From positions 124,001-188,000 of the forward strand of contig NZHC01000076.1 of assembly GCA_002689655.1 (NCBI GenBank): a DNA stretch of 64,000 nt, written 5' to 3'. Below, piece after piece: positions 44,501 through 53,514 of the stretch. Made by a program: the position numbers and the translations under genes. Every line of letters starts with the position of its first letter. Positions within the stretch are counted from its first letter, which is position 1. The DNA is from Rhodopirellula sp. Lineage in GTDB: Bacteria > Planctomycetota > Planctomycetia > Pirellulales > Pirellulaceae. The notes under the pieces were generated by a model, which was not told the origin of the DNA, did no database searches, and saw only the letters and a program-made list of their open reading frames with translations.

Positions 44501-45307
44501 ATCTATACGGGTGTGGTTCCTGTTGTTTACAAGGCACAGCGAACGCTGTTAACAAGTCTGACGCACTCCATTGCGATGGCATTTGTACTGATTGCATTGG
44601 TCATGGTCTGGCTACTGAACCCCGGGCGAATGCCTATGGGATGGATGAAGCCGAGTAACATTGCTAATGGAGTGGCAGCCGGTCTGGTTTCGATGATCCC
44701 AAATGTCTTTCCAGTGCTGGTTGTCTTCGGCGTCATGTGCCATCTGAATATCGAAATTGACATCGGGACGATGATGACCGCATCCGTCGCAATGGGCGTG
44801 GCCGTTGACGACACCATTCACTTTCTTTCGTGGTTCCGTGCCCATCTGGACGAAGGAATGAACCGAGCAGAAGCGGTGATACAATCGTATCGCAGGGTTG
44901 GGCCAGCAATGACTCAAACCACCATCGTCGGAGGTCTTGGACTCTTCGTTTTTGCCTTGTCAACCTTCACACCAACCCAGCGGTTCGGCACATTGATGCT
45001 GGTCATGCTTGCAACCGCACTCGCTGGTGACCTGATTCTGTTGCCAGCGTTGTTGGCTGGTCCTGCGGGTCGTTTTTTCAAGCCCCGCGACAGCCGACCG
45101 AATAAGTCTGACCATTCAAATCGTGTCGCGGCCTCACCATCAGCCCAGTTGGAAGAGACGGGGGTTGTGGTTTCTGTTTCCGTAGACGCACCCCCGAGTA
45201 GTGCACCTGCCGCACTCAGTGATGGAACAGAGCAAGAAGATTCTCCGCATCTGCGTCTGCATTTTCCTCGCAAAGATCTTGCTCGCCAAATCAAGCGGAG
45301 CCAATAA
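41543..45307 (+). CDS. RND/MMPL-family exporter
   Basis: A 1254-residue integral membrane protein with two RND halves. The first TM (ISYALLILVAFFFLLP) is followed by a large periplasmic loop, then a TM cluster starting ARLVGYSIVLGIVLSYICFG (about 432), with the conserved PSLVYVLGISGAIHVVNYYRDE and SLTTAIGLASLF. A second half repeats with TM and loop and ends with SVAMGVAVDDTIHFLSWFRAH, the typical RND GxxVDDTIH sequence. An acidic/hydrophilic tail of 70 residues closes it. Such proteins export lipids, hopanoids or drugs by proton motive force. It is monocistronic with a shared terminator. Confidence 0.9.
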   Translation: MNQRPLLERRSPLGISYALLILVAFFFLLPSGFRAARLSLNQKENDVKDWLPSDFPETAELEWFADHFAGESFVLATWPGCVSGDQRLSLLEQKLLHESETFDPSANFPPELADSYRRAKEVGNELQLLLAGGDFYNWGGEQEKWLSTPTGQWYYITPKGHLYRWDEPSNGPAALVREIKKSLGSYKLEGTFVTGFGESPSEEQFQNPFYSDPSIICANLFHSVQTGDTILGELAREGGPLWPIDLTDENRRSTVARRRAMERLTGTLFAPAIADNFNWTAAEFRDALPENQRDQLPEDFDAQIPLHLNEILADKYHASLDELKQAPLNDRTNAWYAVYDAMEVEPPPRLTCVLITLTDLAKDNLAFALGRGIMGQPRGRLLTLAAESGVQPAAPPSMAPPPFNRPSAESVDGLPPLRIGGPPVDNTAIDEEGTITLARLVGYSIVLGIVLSYICFGSIKITVMVFVVGGCSAMLSMAMVWWTSGKVDAILLSMPSLVYVLGISGAIHVVNYYRDEVRIRGKTGAPGRALRHAILPCSLASLTTAIGLASLFTSNLAPISNFGFYSAIGVLMTVAILFSYLPAALQVFAPKIAASDDDATSQQPAPESRLSDWWAAVGRWITGHHAFVSTACLLVLAVCSLGLLNIRTSVQLLKLFDPQSRIIHDYGWLEDNFGKLVPMELIVRVPPEMQAEYLADAKNNPEQNAEQQENQTSIQALTILERVEAISRIRTVVNRTLGETGRGVVGQVMSADTVLPPLPAPSNGYSPVRAKFNREILAGRSDLQENDYLRVENSAGALDNELWRISLRVAALSDVDYGRFISTLRESVEPVLRAYDTRDEILQHLTTDKNGDRKKLDNKSKVLVISPDRPRTLESAELILPDGEINQEATFAATLAELLSGERIESPKWIDVSPEKAEEMRSNPKWDAFLKRFDAIVWLGSDVFALDDFKSSSNFIDATVIRDKQITPKLTTDRVPDVDGSGPIQVIYTGVVPVVYKAQRTLLTSLTHSIAMAFVLIALVMVWLLNPGRMPMGWMKPSNIANGVAAGLVSMIPNVFPVLVVFGVMCHLNIEIDIGTMMTASVAMGVAVDDTIHFLSWFRAHLDEGMNRAEAVIQSYRRVGPAMTQTTIVGGLGLFVFALSTFTPTQRFGTLMLVMLATALAGDLILLPALLAGPAGRFFKPRDSRPNKSDHSNRVAASPSAQLEETGVVVSVSVDAPPSSAPAALSDGTEQEDSPHLRLHFPRKDLARQIKRSQ

Positions 45308-45312
45308 AAAAA

Positions 45313-45348
45313 CGTCTCTGGATTCGGCACAAGCCAAGTCCAGAGACG
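45313..45348. terminator. Bidirectional terminator between convergent genes
   Basis: CGTCTCTGGA and TCCAGAGACG form a perfect 10-bp stem with a 16-nt loop. An A-run (AATAAAAAAA) precedes it and CTATCTTTT follows, so it can act for the rightward exporter and the leftward Gfo/Idh gene. Confidence 0.85.
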
Positions 45349-45373
45349 CTATCTTTTCAAGCTGCTAAATCAA

Positions 45374-46684
45374 TCAAGCTTGGAAGGGGTCGTACTCACC
45401 GGGCACTGGCACAGGATACAATCCGTTCTCACCTGGCAATACAGGTGGCGGAGTATCCAAGGTGTAGTTGTCGATACCTGGTGCCAATTCGCGACCACGT
45501 GCCAACAAGTCATCCCATTTCAGAACCTTGCCGCTGTAGCAGGCTTCACGACCAAGAATCGCCGTGAATGTGGACTTGGCACCATATTCACCTTCGTTAT
45601 AGATCTCCCCACGCATCAGTGCTTCGATGAGATCATGCTGTTCTTGCTGATGGCCATTTGGGCTGTTCCCAGTGAACTTCCAACTGGTCTCACCGGAGAT
45701 TGAGCCAGACGGATCAGCAGTACCTTTGGTACCGTGAACTGCCTCGCCAACCTTGTTCCAAGCGCCACGCAGATGCCGCCCTTGGCTGAACATTTTGGTT
45801 CCATCAGAGAACGTATACTCACAGAAAGTATGATCGAAAATCTGTGACTTCGACGCATCACCGTCCATTCGCATCTCGCGACCACCCATGCCATTGCACT
45901 CAACAGGGTATTCGCCCTTGACCCAGCAACCTACGTCCAGATTGTGGATATGCTGCTCGCAGATTTGGTCTCCTGACAGCCAGTTGAAGTGATACCAGTT
46001 ATTGGTTTGAAACTGCATCTCGCTCATTTCTGGAGTCCGGTTGCGATACCAGATTCCACCACCATTCCAGTAAACTCGTTGGGCGATGACATCACCAATG
46101 GCGCCGTCATGAATACGATCAATCGTTTCCATGTAACGAGGCTCATGTCGGCGTTGAAGACCAATACCCACCATCAACTTTTTCTTCTTGGACTCTTCCA
46201 CAGCATCCAAGACGCGGCGAACGCCCACGGCATCTGCAGCAACAGGCTTTTCCATGAAAACATGGCGCCCCTTACTGACTGCATACTCGAACTGCTGAGG
46301 CTTGTAACCTGGAGGTGTCGCGATGATGACCAAGTCACAATCAGTATCGATTGCTTTCTTGTACCCATCCAACCCGCCAAAAATGCGCTCATCAGGCACA
46401 TCGACCTTGTCTTTGTTATCACCTTTGCCAAGTCGCTTGAGGGCGCTTTTTGCTTTTTCCTCGAATGGATCTGCTGCTGCAACCAGCTTGACATTTCCTT
46501 TGGTATTCATGATTTGAGCAGCAGCACCGCTGCCACGGCCACCACAACCAATCAGTACGAAGCGAATCGTATCGCTACCAGCAGCATGGGCAGTTTTGGC
46601 AATGGTACTGGTCAATGCTGCACCGGCTGCTGCAGCCGTTGAAGTCTTAAGAAAGGTTCGACGGTCAGAATCGTTTTGCGTCAT
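45374..46684 (-). CDS. Gfo/Idh/MocA oxidoreductase, TAT-exported
   Basis: A 436-residue protein. The N-terminus holds a twin-arginine signal (DRRTFLKTSTAAAAGAALTSTIAKTAHA), so it is exported folded with its cofactor. The Rossmann domain begins FVLIGCGGRGSGA; the family EKP motif is in HVFMEKPVAADA and the substrate domain contains WYHFNWLSGDQICEQHIHNLDVGCW. Enzymes of this group act on sugars. It lies 173 bp downstream of the AGE-family epimerase in the same direction and may form the end of the sialic-acid operon or have its own promoter. Two in-cluster partners suggest a sugar-related substrate, but it is not identified. Confidence 0.9.
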   Translation of the reverse strand: MTQNDSDRRTFLKTSTAAAAGAALTSTIAKTAHAAGSDTIRFVLIGCGGRGSGAAAQIMNTKGNVKLVAAADPFEEKAKSALKRLGKGDNKDKVDVPDERIFGGLDGYKKAIDTDCDLVIIATPPGYKPQQFEYAVSKGRHVFMEKPVAADAVGVRRVLDAVEESKKKKLMVGIGLQRRHEPRYMETIDRIHDGAIGDVIAQRVYWNGGGIWYRNRTPEMSEMQFQTNNWYHFNWLSGDQICEQHIHNLDVGCWVKGEYPVECNGMGGREMRMDGDASKSQIFDHTFCEYTFSDGTKMFSQGRHLRGAWNKVGEAVHGTKGTADPSGSISGETSWKFTGNSPNGHQQEQHDLIEALMRGEIYNEGEYGAKSTFTAILGREACYSGKVLKWDDLLARGRELAPGIDNYTLDTPPPVLPGENGLYPVPVPGEYDPFQA

Positions 46685-46857
46685 TTATGTCCTCGAATAG
46701 GTAGGTTAAAGACAGAGGGATGGAAGGGGAAATCAGTTTGCGGTACCCAAATTGTAGACAGGAAGCGTCAAAAATTGGGCCAACGCGGCTCTGTTTTCGG
46801 CAAATAGCCATGGATGTTACCGGTATACAGACTGTTAAAAAACACCCCGACACGGAA

Positions 46858-48024
46858 TCACAGAGACAAAATTGTAGTGCAAATGTGCTGCATCCTCGGC
46901 AAATGGAAGGGTCCTTTCCATAAGTTTCCTTTCAGTGTGGAAGTCACGCGTCCAGTCCGATCCAGATAACCAAACCACTCACCGTGGTCGGAATCAGGAA
47001 AATGCTGATAAGCCCATTGATGTACTTTTTGGTGCCAATCGGCATATTTCTGCCTTCCTGTCAGCTGAAATGCCAACAGTGTGGCGATGATCGCCTCGCA
47101 TTGAGGCCACCAAAATTTCATATCGTGCCAATACTCTTGAACCGGGTAGCCATGAACATCAGTGAAATACAGAATTCCGCCGTACTCTGAATCCCAACCT
47201 CGCTGCCACATCCAATCCAACATCTGGCAACCACTCTCAATCAAGGCAGAATCATTTCGATGTGCCCCCTCCCACATCAGAAACCAGGCGCCTTCAATCG
47301 CATGCCCGGGATTGAGAGTCCGTCCATCAAAGTGGTCAATCAGTTCACCCTTCATGCCAACCGTTTCCATGACACAATTCAGCTCAGGCTTATGATGAAA
47401 CCGCTGAATCGTTTCTATGCTCCTGTCGATCCATAAGTTGGCATCCGCAAAGCAAATGGATTCCCGCAATTCCTGAGCAGTAGCGATGGTGATCATCGGA
47501 AAACCGATGGATCGCATCTGCCTATGATCCGTGAATTTGGGGGGTGTATCAATTGGTTCAAGATTGTGCTGAACGAAACTATGAAAGGCCTTGACCGCAT
47601 GCTCTGCGTAATGCTTTTCTCCGGTAGCCTTGGCCAGCTCACCAAACGCGATTGCCGCGAAGCTCTCACTGAAGGCATACCGACGTTTACGTATTGGCTT
47701 GCCATCTCGGGTGACATGAAACCACATACGGCCATCACTGGCATCAAAACAGTGCTGCAATAGAAAATCGGCTCCATGGCGTGCCAAGTCTAACCATACA
47801 TCACGGGCTTCCACGTTGTTATACAGTTCACCAAGAAGCCACGTGAATCTACCTTGCTGCCAAACACCTTTATCGGTGTCGACTACTTTCCCTGTTTGGT
47901 CAACCGCCATCATGAATCCACCATGTTGGTGATCCACGCAGTGCTTTTCCCAGAACGGCATGGTGTCTTCCATCAAACCGTTGCGATAAATCGCTGCCAG
48001 TTCTTGTGAATTCAAGTGGCTCAT
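46858..48024 (-). CDS. N-acylglucosamine 2-epimerase family protein
   Basis: A 388-residue AGE-superfamily alpha6/alpha6-barrel enzyme. Features: [57 protein letters not shown], and the catalytic His region [22 protein letters not shown], with the final W-CEA block ([16 protein letters not shown]). In sialate metabolism it interconverts N-acetylmannosamine and N-acetylglucosamine. Its ATG overlaps the transporter's stop (GTGA/ATGA type, 4 bp), so translation is coupled. The context with nanA makes the ManNAc function likely, though cellobiose epimerases share the fold. Confidence 0.88.
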   Translation of the reverse strand: MSHLNSQELAAIYRNGLMEDTMPFWEKHCVDHQHGGFMMAVDQTGKVVDTDKGVWQQGRFTWLLGELYNNVEARDVWLDLARHGADFLLQHCFDASDGRMWFHVTRDGKPIRKRRYAFSESFAAIAFGELAKATGEKHYAEHAVKAFHSFVQHNLEPIDTPPKFTDHRQMRSIGFPMITIATAQELRESICFADANLWIDRSIETIQRFHHKPELNCVMETVGMKGELIDHFDGRTLNPGHAIEGAWFLMWEGAHRNDSALIESGCQMLDWMWQRGWDSEYGGILYFTDVHGYPVQEYWHDMKFWWPQCEAIIATLLAFQLTGRQKYADWHQKVHQWAYQHFPDSDHGEWFGYLDRTGRVTSTLKGNLWKGPFHLPRMQHICTTILSL

Positions 48025-50651
48025 GCTGATGAACGACTCACCGCATCAGATGTTTTCTTACCATTCATCGTATAAATGGTCAGGCCTGCCAATTCATCCT
48101 CGTTGCGGGCTGGACCCAGCAAACTCACCACATAGCCGACGACAAAACAGACCCCGATACCAATGGCCGTGTAAAGGTAGCCGTTGATTGGAGTTTCTTT
48201 CCAAACCCAATACATCGTCAAAGCACCAACGATCGCTCCCGTCAACGCTCCCATGCCGTTGGCCCGCCTCGTCATCGCGCCCAGAACAAAAAGTCCCCCC
48301 AGCACGCCCATGAAAAGCCCGATGATTTTGAGGAACTCGTCAAACAATGACTTGATATCAGGATTCACAAACAACAATCCAATCAACGTGCCCAAGACAC
48401 CAATCACAAGTGTCAAGATTCTGGCCGATCGCAGGTAACCAAGATCGGTACGACAGACGTCGAGCGGCCGAAGAAAATCAGTGACAAGCGTCGTCGCCGT
48501 AGAATTCATACTGGTCGACACAGTTGATTGCGCCGCAGCGAAGATTCCCGCCACAATCAACCCCGCGAGACCAATCGGCATTTCATGTGCGATGAACAAC
48601 GGGAATATCTGATCCGTCGTGATGGTTGGATCAAGTTTTTGCGGATTCGATTGGTAGAAGGCATGCAAAGCTGTTCCGAGGCCGAAGAACAGAAAAGTCG
48701 CAACAATTGCCAAGCCAGCATTCAGCCAAATGGATCTTGCTGCCAAGTGACGATTTTTGGTCGTCATGTAGCGTTGCACGACCGCCTGATCAGCTGTGTA
48801 GGAAGAGACATTCTGTGCGACACCACCCACCACAATCACCCACAAAGCGATCTGCGCGCTAGTCGCATCCAGATTCAGATTGGTTATTTTAAATTTCTCC
48901 GAAGCCTCAGAATGATCAATGAAGCCCTGCCAACCACCGTCAATTCCTGAAAACAGAACAAACAATGCGATCAATGCTCCACCAAGTAATATGACTGTCT
49001 GAACGGTATCCGTCCAAATCACTGCCTCAATACCACCCATCGTGCAATACAGGATGCTCATGAACCCCATCAACAACACCGACTGCGTCGGTGTCAGCGG
49101 GGTAGCAACCGCCAATGCCATTCCAGTCAACGACATAACGACTGCCATTCGGAATACATGAAATAAAGTGAAGCTCGCGCTGCCAAATAAGCGTGTACCG
49201 CGATTGAAACGCTTCTCCAGGTATTCGTAAGCACTAGTCGCATCGATGCCACGATAAAAAGGCAAAGCCACATACACCGCAATTAAGGCAACGAGCGGAA
49301 TCATGAAATTTCCGACCGAATACACCCAGTCCTGAGCATACGATTTCGAAGGCACACCAGTGTAAGTCAGGGAACTAAGCATCGTGGCAAAAATACTGCA
49401 TCCCGCAGCCCACCAGGCAACACTCTTTCCCCCTCGAAAGAAATCATCTGTATTTTTTGTACGACGAGCAAAGTGAAAACCAATTGCCACCATTCCAAGC
49501 AAATACCCAATCAACACCACGTTATTGATGAATCCAAATTGATCTGCCTTCGGATTCACTGTCACCTTCCATACGTTTGGAGTCCGAACACGTGGCCTTA
49601 TTTCACCACTGGGTATGACAATGGCGTTATCCCATTCGACGGCAATGGTGGTCACCTGATTCTGAGGTGTTTTTCCTGCAGACACCCAGGTGTCCGTGAT
49701 CGTGTGGTATGCCCAAGCCTCCTGAGGAAAACCTGGATGATCATCACGCAGTTCATCAGCCTTAAAAAAGTTTGATTCATCTGCACCTCCCAGGATCAAC
49801 AGATGACTCTGACCCCAACCAATTCCGGTACCAGCCATCACACATGTGGGCACATCGGCTCGTGGACGCCATGCCTTGGAACTGGGTTTGTACTGCCACA
49901 CATCAGTGAGGAATTGGACGCCTTCTCCGTTCTGTCGTCGACCGCTGATAACATAGAGCGATTCCTCATAACCATCATGCTGGGCCAGTGTCAGATTAAA
50001 AGCGCGCGTCGGGCCTGGAAATTCAGCTTCCTTCTTCCAAGTAAACGCCCCTGAATTGGCACGTTTAGAAAGATCGAGTGACCACATCTGACTCGTTGCT
50101 GTATCGAGCGATAATCCGGACTGCCCGCAAGCGATGTATACCACCCCGTTATCCAAATCACCCAGCAAAGCTGCGGCACCAAAAGCACAAGGGTTAGGAA
50201 GAGAAGGGTAGTCGATGATCGTTACGTCACCAGTCCCTGCATCCACTTGCAACAAGAACACATCACTGAATGTGTTATCGCTATCGTTCCCTCCAATGCA
50301 CAAAACTCCTGCTTTGGTGGAAACTGCAGCACCATAGGCGAGTGGTCTCGGCAACTGCCCGGATTTCTGCCACGTGTATTTCCCATTTCTCTTGCGAAGG
50401 ACATGGATTTCGTCATGCCAAACTTTTCCACTCTCCCAAACTGGTCGCGGAAAGTTGGCTCCACCAGCCACGACAATCGCATCACCGTGCACGCCCACAA
50501 ATGGCCCTGCCACGCCAATCGAATCTGGCAATGGCGGTATCTCATCGCTCCATGTCAATAAATTCTCTTCGGCACCTTGACCACGCACCGGAACACTCGC
50601 GAACAAAACGCTTATTAACCACAAACCGAAACAGCAAACCAATACACGCAT
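48021..50651 (-). CDS. Kelch (NanM-like) / Na+-solute symporter fusion
   Basis: An 876-residue fusion. A signal peptide ([22 protein letters not shown]) leads to a periplasmic kelch propeller, residues about 30-365, with repeats such as [30 protein letters not shown] and [11 protein letters not shown], as in the sialic acid mutarotase NanM. From about 375 a sodium:solute symporter (SSS) with 13-14 TM helices follows, beginning [37 protein letters not shown] kelch-SSS fusion would couple periplasmic mutarotation to uptake of N-acetylneuraminate. The start codon is 2 bp from the nanA stop, so it is co-translated with nanA. Confidence 0.88.
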   Translation of the reverse strand: MRVLVCCFGLWLISVLFASVPVRGQGAEENLLTWSDEIPPLPDSIGVAGPFVGVHGDAIVVAGGANFPRPVWESGKVWHDEIHVLRKRNGKYTWQKSGQLPRPLAYGAAVSTKAGVLCIGGNDSDNTFSDVFLLQVDAGTGDVTIIDYPSLPNPCAFGAAALLGDLDNGVVYIACGQSGLSLDTATSQMWSLDLSKRANSGAFTWKKEAEFPGPTRAFNLTLAQHDGYEESLYVISGRRQNGEGVQFLTDVWQYKPSSKAWRPRADVPTCVMAGTGIGWGQSHLLILGGADESNFFKADELRDDHPGFPQEAWAYHTITDTWVSAGKTPQNQVTTIAVEWDNAIVIPSGEIRPRVRTPNVWKVTVNPKADQFGFINNVVLIGYLLGMVAIGFHFARRTKNTDDFFRGGKSVAWWAAGCSIFATMLSSLTYTGVPSKSYAQDWVYSVGNFMIPLVALIAVYVALPFYRGIDATSAYEYLEKRFNRGTRLFGSASFTLFHVFRMAVVMSLTGMALAVATPLTPTQSVLLMGFMSILYCTMGGIEAVIWTDTVQTVILLGGALIALFVLFSGIDGGWQGFIDHSEASEKFKITNLNLDATSAQIALWVIVVGGVAQNVSSYTADQAVVQRYMTTKNRHLAARSIWLNAGLAIVATFLFFGLGTALHAFYQSNPQKLDPTITTDQIFPLFIAHEMPIGLAGLIVAGIFAAAQSTVSTSMNSTATTLVTDFLRPLDVCRTDLGYLRSARILTLVIGVLGTLIGLLFVNPDIKSLFDEFLKIIGLFMGVLGGLFVLGAMTRRANGMGALTGAIVGALTMYWVWKETPINGYLYTAIGIGVCFVVGYVVSLLGPARNEDELAGLTIYTMNGKKTSDAVSRSSA

Positions 50652-50653
50652 GC

Positions 50654-51586
50654 CTAGCTCCCGACCTGAACTTCATGACCACACCAGTCAAAGAAACCAA
50701 TCTCATTGAGTCCACTACGCAAACCCACTGTTTGGTTTTCCGTAAGGTCGTTCAACGGCAATCGACAACTGCCCACTGGCATTCCTAGCATCGTCATGAT
50801 CGCCTTCAGCGCACCGTGAAAGGGAAAAGACTTCATGACATTAACCATGGCCACTGAATGATATTGCAACTGACGCGCGGTGTGCCAATCTCCGGCCTCA
50901 ATTGCTTTCATGACCCGGCAATACAAAGGTGCGGCAATATTGTAGGTGCTTCCGATGGCAGCAGTAGCCCCGCTGGCAACGGCCGCCAACAACATTTCAT
51001 CACACCCCCAAACCACATCAAAATTTCGCGATGCTGTATTCTGACAGGCCTGAAACTCATGAATCAAAGTATTGGTGTACTTCAGTCCCGCAAGGTTGGG
51101 AATACGCTCTCCACCCCGTTCCAGAAAGTCAACAACATCAATCTGCGAACCTGTCAAAGCGGGGATGTGGTAATAGTAAAACGGAATTTCTGGAGCAGCG
51201 TTGGCAATCTGCCCCATGCATTTCAGTAACGTTTCGGTATCTCCTACTTTGAAATAGGACGGACACGTAGCAGACACGACATTCGCTCCAACATCGACTG
51301 CATGCTTTGCCAGATCACAGGCATCCGTGATACTGTTGTGGCCAACCTGTACGATGACAGGAACCCTTCCGTTGGTTGCAGTTACGCTTGCCTCAACGAC
51401 ACTTTTTCGTTCCTGACAAGTCAAGGACATTCCTTCACCTGTGCTGCCACAAACGTAAATACCGGTCACGCCTGATTCAATCAGGCGATCAATCATGGGT
51501 TTGATCACCGTTAAATCAACTGCTCCTTCGATATCAAGTGGCGTCACGGTCGCGGCAATCAGACCATTCAATGGCGTCTCAGACAT
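50654..51586 (-). CDS. nanA: N-acetylneuraminate lyase NanA
   Basis: A 310-residue class I aldolase of the DHDPS/NAL family. The [15 protein letters not shown] motif, [12 protein letters not shown] (conserved Tyr before the Pro) and the Schiff-base Lys in LAGLKYTN are all present. PFYYYH followed by LKYTN marks the sialate-lyase branch rather than DHDPS. It cleaves N-acetylneuraminate to ManNAc and pyruvate. It is first of a three-gene operon with the kelch-symporter and the epimerase, a complete minimal sialate catabolic route apart from kinase and deacetylase steps. Confidence 0.88.
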   Translation of the reverse strand: MSETPLNGLIAATVTPLDIEGAVDLTVIKPMIDRLIESGVTGIYVCGSTGEGMSLTCQERKSVVEASVTATNGRVPVIVQVGHNSITDACDLAKHAVDVGANVVSATCPSYFKVGDTETLLKCMGQIANAAPEIPFYYYHIPALTGSQIDVVDFLERGGERIPNLAGLKYTNTLIHEFQACQNTASRNFDVVWGCDEMLLAAVASGATAAIGSTYNIAAPLYCRVMKAIEAGDWHTARQLQYHSVAMVNVMKSFPFHGALKAIMTMLGMPVGSCRLPLNDLTENQTVGLRSGLNEIGFFDWCGHEVQVGS

Positions 51587-51634
51587 TTGTTCTCTGTAGT
51601 GTAAAAGTCAGACGGAGCACTCCTGAATACAAAA

Positions 51635-53332
51635 TTAGCTCTGCAGCAGATATTCGGAGTTGAGTAGTGGTGTGTCTTGGTTGATCAGGAAAGACCTTAG
51701 ACCAAATTGCTGTTGCTCACTATCGAGGTGCCACACACGCACTGCGGTCGGTGCAAAATTCGTCCATGCTTCGGTGCTGAGGAGTCTTTCCACGCGGTCA
51801 CGGATGCTCCGAGTCTCACCAACATAAAGCACTGAATCCTCGAACAAGACAACATAAACTCCAGGACAGTCGTATTTGGCTGAAAGGCATTTCTCGATCG
51901 CAAGACGATTCGGTTTACGTTGTTGGCTCCAATATTCTTGTTGGTCAGATGCAATCGTTCGATAACGTCTGGTACCTGCCCGCTTTCGCAATGCCAGCGC
52001 TGCCCACCGATATTCAAAGGATGAATAACCCGGAGAGAACATTCCCGCCAATTGATCAAACTCGCTGGCTGCCTGCGGGCTACACAACATCTCATCAAGG
52101 GTCATGCCATAGTCAATCCCAACCAGTCGCATGGCTGCTTCACTGCCGTCACTGTACGGATCCATGTCAGCGTAAGACAACCGTAGGCCAGAATTCGTTG
52201 ACTTCGGCAACTTTCCAGACTTTCGTATCCGTAACAGAAATGAATTCCACATTCGAGCATCGCCCGGTAGTGACCGCTCTCGGCAAGCGGACAAAAACCG
52301 TTTTGACAATTTGGGATCACACAGCAGATAATCTGTCGAATGCCCCTCAGAAGCTTCACCAAATGCCTCAATGACAGAGGACTCCGTTGCCGCATCGAGT
52401 GAAATTACTGGCCTGCCATTCTTGAATTTTGTGCGCTTTTTCCCTTTGGACGTTTTCGGGGCGCTCTTCTGTGGATCTGCTGGACCATCCAATTCCTGTC
52501 CAATTTCGCAGCCACTAATCCGTTCCTCTATCCGCGAAACGTACTCTTTTGAAAGCTCAAAACCATTCCACCGGCGACCCAGTTTCTTTGCCACGGCCAA
52601 AGTGGTACCGCTACCGCCAAAAGGATCGACAACCAGATCACCAGGGTTACTGGAAACACGAATGATCCGTCCCAGGAGTTGTTCGGGCATCTGGCAACCA
52701 TGAAATCCTTCGCGTTCCTTGAACGTCCCCGCAACACGCGAAAAAAACCAAGTGTCGTGCGACGGTGAAAAGCCCGGTGCAGGTGCATCTTGCGGACGCA
52801 AAATCCAAGTGTTATCCGGTAATCTTCCTTTCGTACTTGCTCGGCTGTCGGCATAGACAAGTTGCCTTGCAGAAGCGACTCGAACTGCCGGATTCTCACC
52901 ATTGAAAGTGAAGTCGTTAGCGTCTTTGACGAAATGGAACAGATGTGTATGCGAACGACTGAATCCACGCACGCAATTGACCCCGAAGGTGTAGTACCAG
53001 ATCACCCAACTACGTGTATGAAATCCAAGTTGCTGCGCAAGAACCTTCAGCTCGGCCGCATATTCGTCACCAATCGCGAGCCAAAACGTTCCACTGGGTT
53101 TGAGCGCGGTATGTACTTCACGAATCCAAGCTTCACAAAATTCCAGATAATCGGTCGTTGTCCGTTGATCATCGTAAACATCATACGAATAACCAATGTT
53201 AAAAGGTGGATCGGCGAAAACCAGATCCACTGAGCCTGCTTCCAGTTGCCGGAGCTTTTCGATGCAATTGCCCTGATAAATACGGTTCGGCTGGAGGGTC
53301 AAGACGGGACTCCCGTGATGAAAATGCACCAC
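51635..53332 (-). CDS. DNA methyltransferase fused to a GIY-YIG-like domain
   Basis: A 565-residue protein starting at a GTG (VHFHHGSPVLTLQPNRIYQG). Residues 15-270 are a beta-class amino-methyltransferase: catalytic motif IV DPPFNIGY at 41-48 precedes the SAM motif VVDPFGGSGTTLAVA near 234, the beta order. DPPF suggests N6-adenine. A Lys-rich linker and an uncharacterised region follow (about 285-475). The C-terminus (about 480-565) reads CPGVYVVLFEDSVLYVGETRSIRDRVERL, with GVY and YVG as the GIY-YIG pair, the conserved Arg and the closing Asn (TPLLNSEYL). The catalytic Glu position reads Arg (LRSFLI), so nuclease activity is doubtful. No separate restriction gene is adjacent. Confidence 0.85.
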   Translation of the reverse strand: MVHFHHGSPVLTLQPNRIYQGNCIEKLRQLEAGSVDLVFADPPFNIGYSYDVYDDQRTTTDYLEFCEAWIREVHTALKPSGTFWLAIGDEYAAELKVLAQQLGFHTRSWVIWYYTFGVNCVRGFSRSHTHLFHFVKDANDFTFNGENPAVRVASARQLVYADSRASTKGRLPDNTWILRPQDAPAPGFSPSHDTWFFSRVAGTFKEREGFHGCQMPEQLLGRIIRVSSNPGDLVVDPFGGSGTTLAVAKKLGRRWNGFELSKEYVSRIEERISGCEIGQELDGPADPQKSAPKTSKGKKRTKFKNGRPVISLDAATESSVIEAFGEASEGHSTDYLLCDPKLSKRFLSACRERSLPGDARMWNSFLLRIRKSGKLPKSTNSGLRLSYADMDPYSDGSEAAMRLVGIDYGMTLDEMLCSPQAASEFDQLAGMFSPGYSSFEYRWAALALRKRAGTRRYRTIASDQQEYWSQQRKPNRLAIEKCLSAKYDCPGVYVVLFEDSVLYVGETRSIRDRVERLLSTEAWTNFAPTAVRVWHLDSEQQQFGLRSFLINQDTPLLNSEYLLQS

Positions 53333-53514
53333 TCGTAAAAACTATGGCGGCATCGCAAATTGACAAGAAAATGATTAAAGGCTAGATCTTACCAACTCTA
53401 GGATCACTCGCGCAAGCCACAGCTGGAATACGATGACCTTGGCTGCGTGAGAGCAATGGCAGGTATTCTTTTCGGGTACCAAACGGGCCCATCCACCGCC
53501 AACCACAAGCCGTT

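Noticed and set aside
51635-53332. Type II restriction-modification system with a separate nuclease
   Set aside because: No independent restriction gene adjoins the methyltransferase; the only candidate is its own C-terminal domain.
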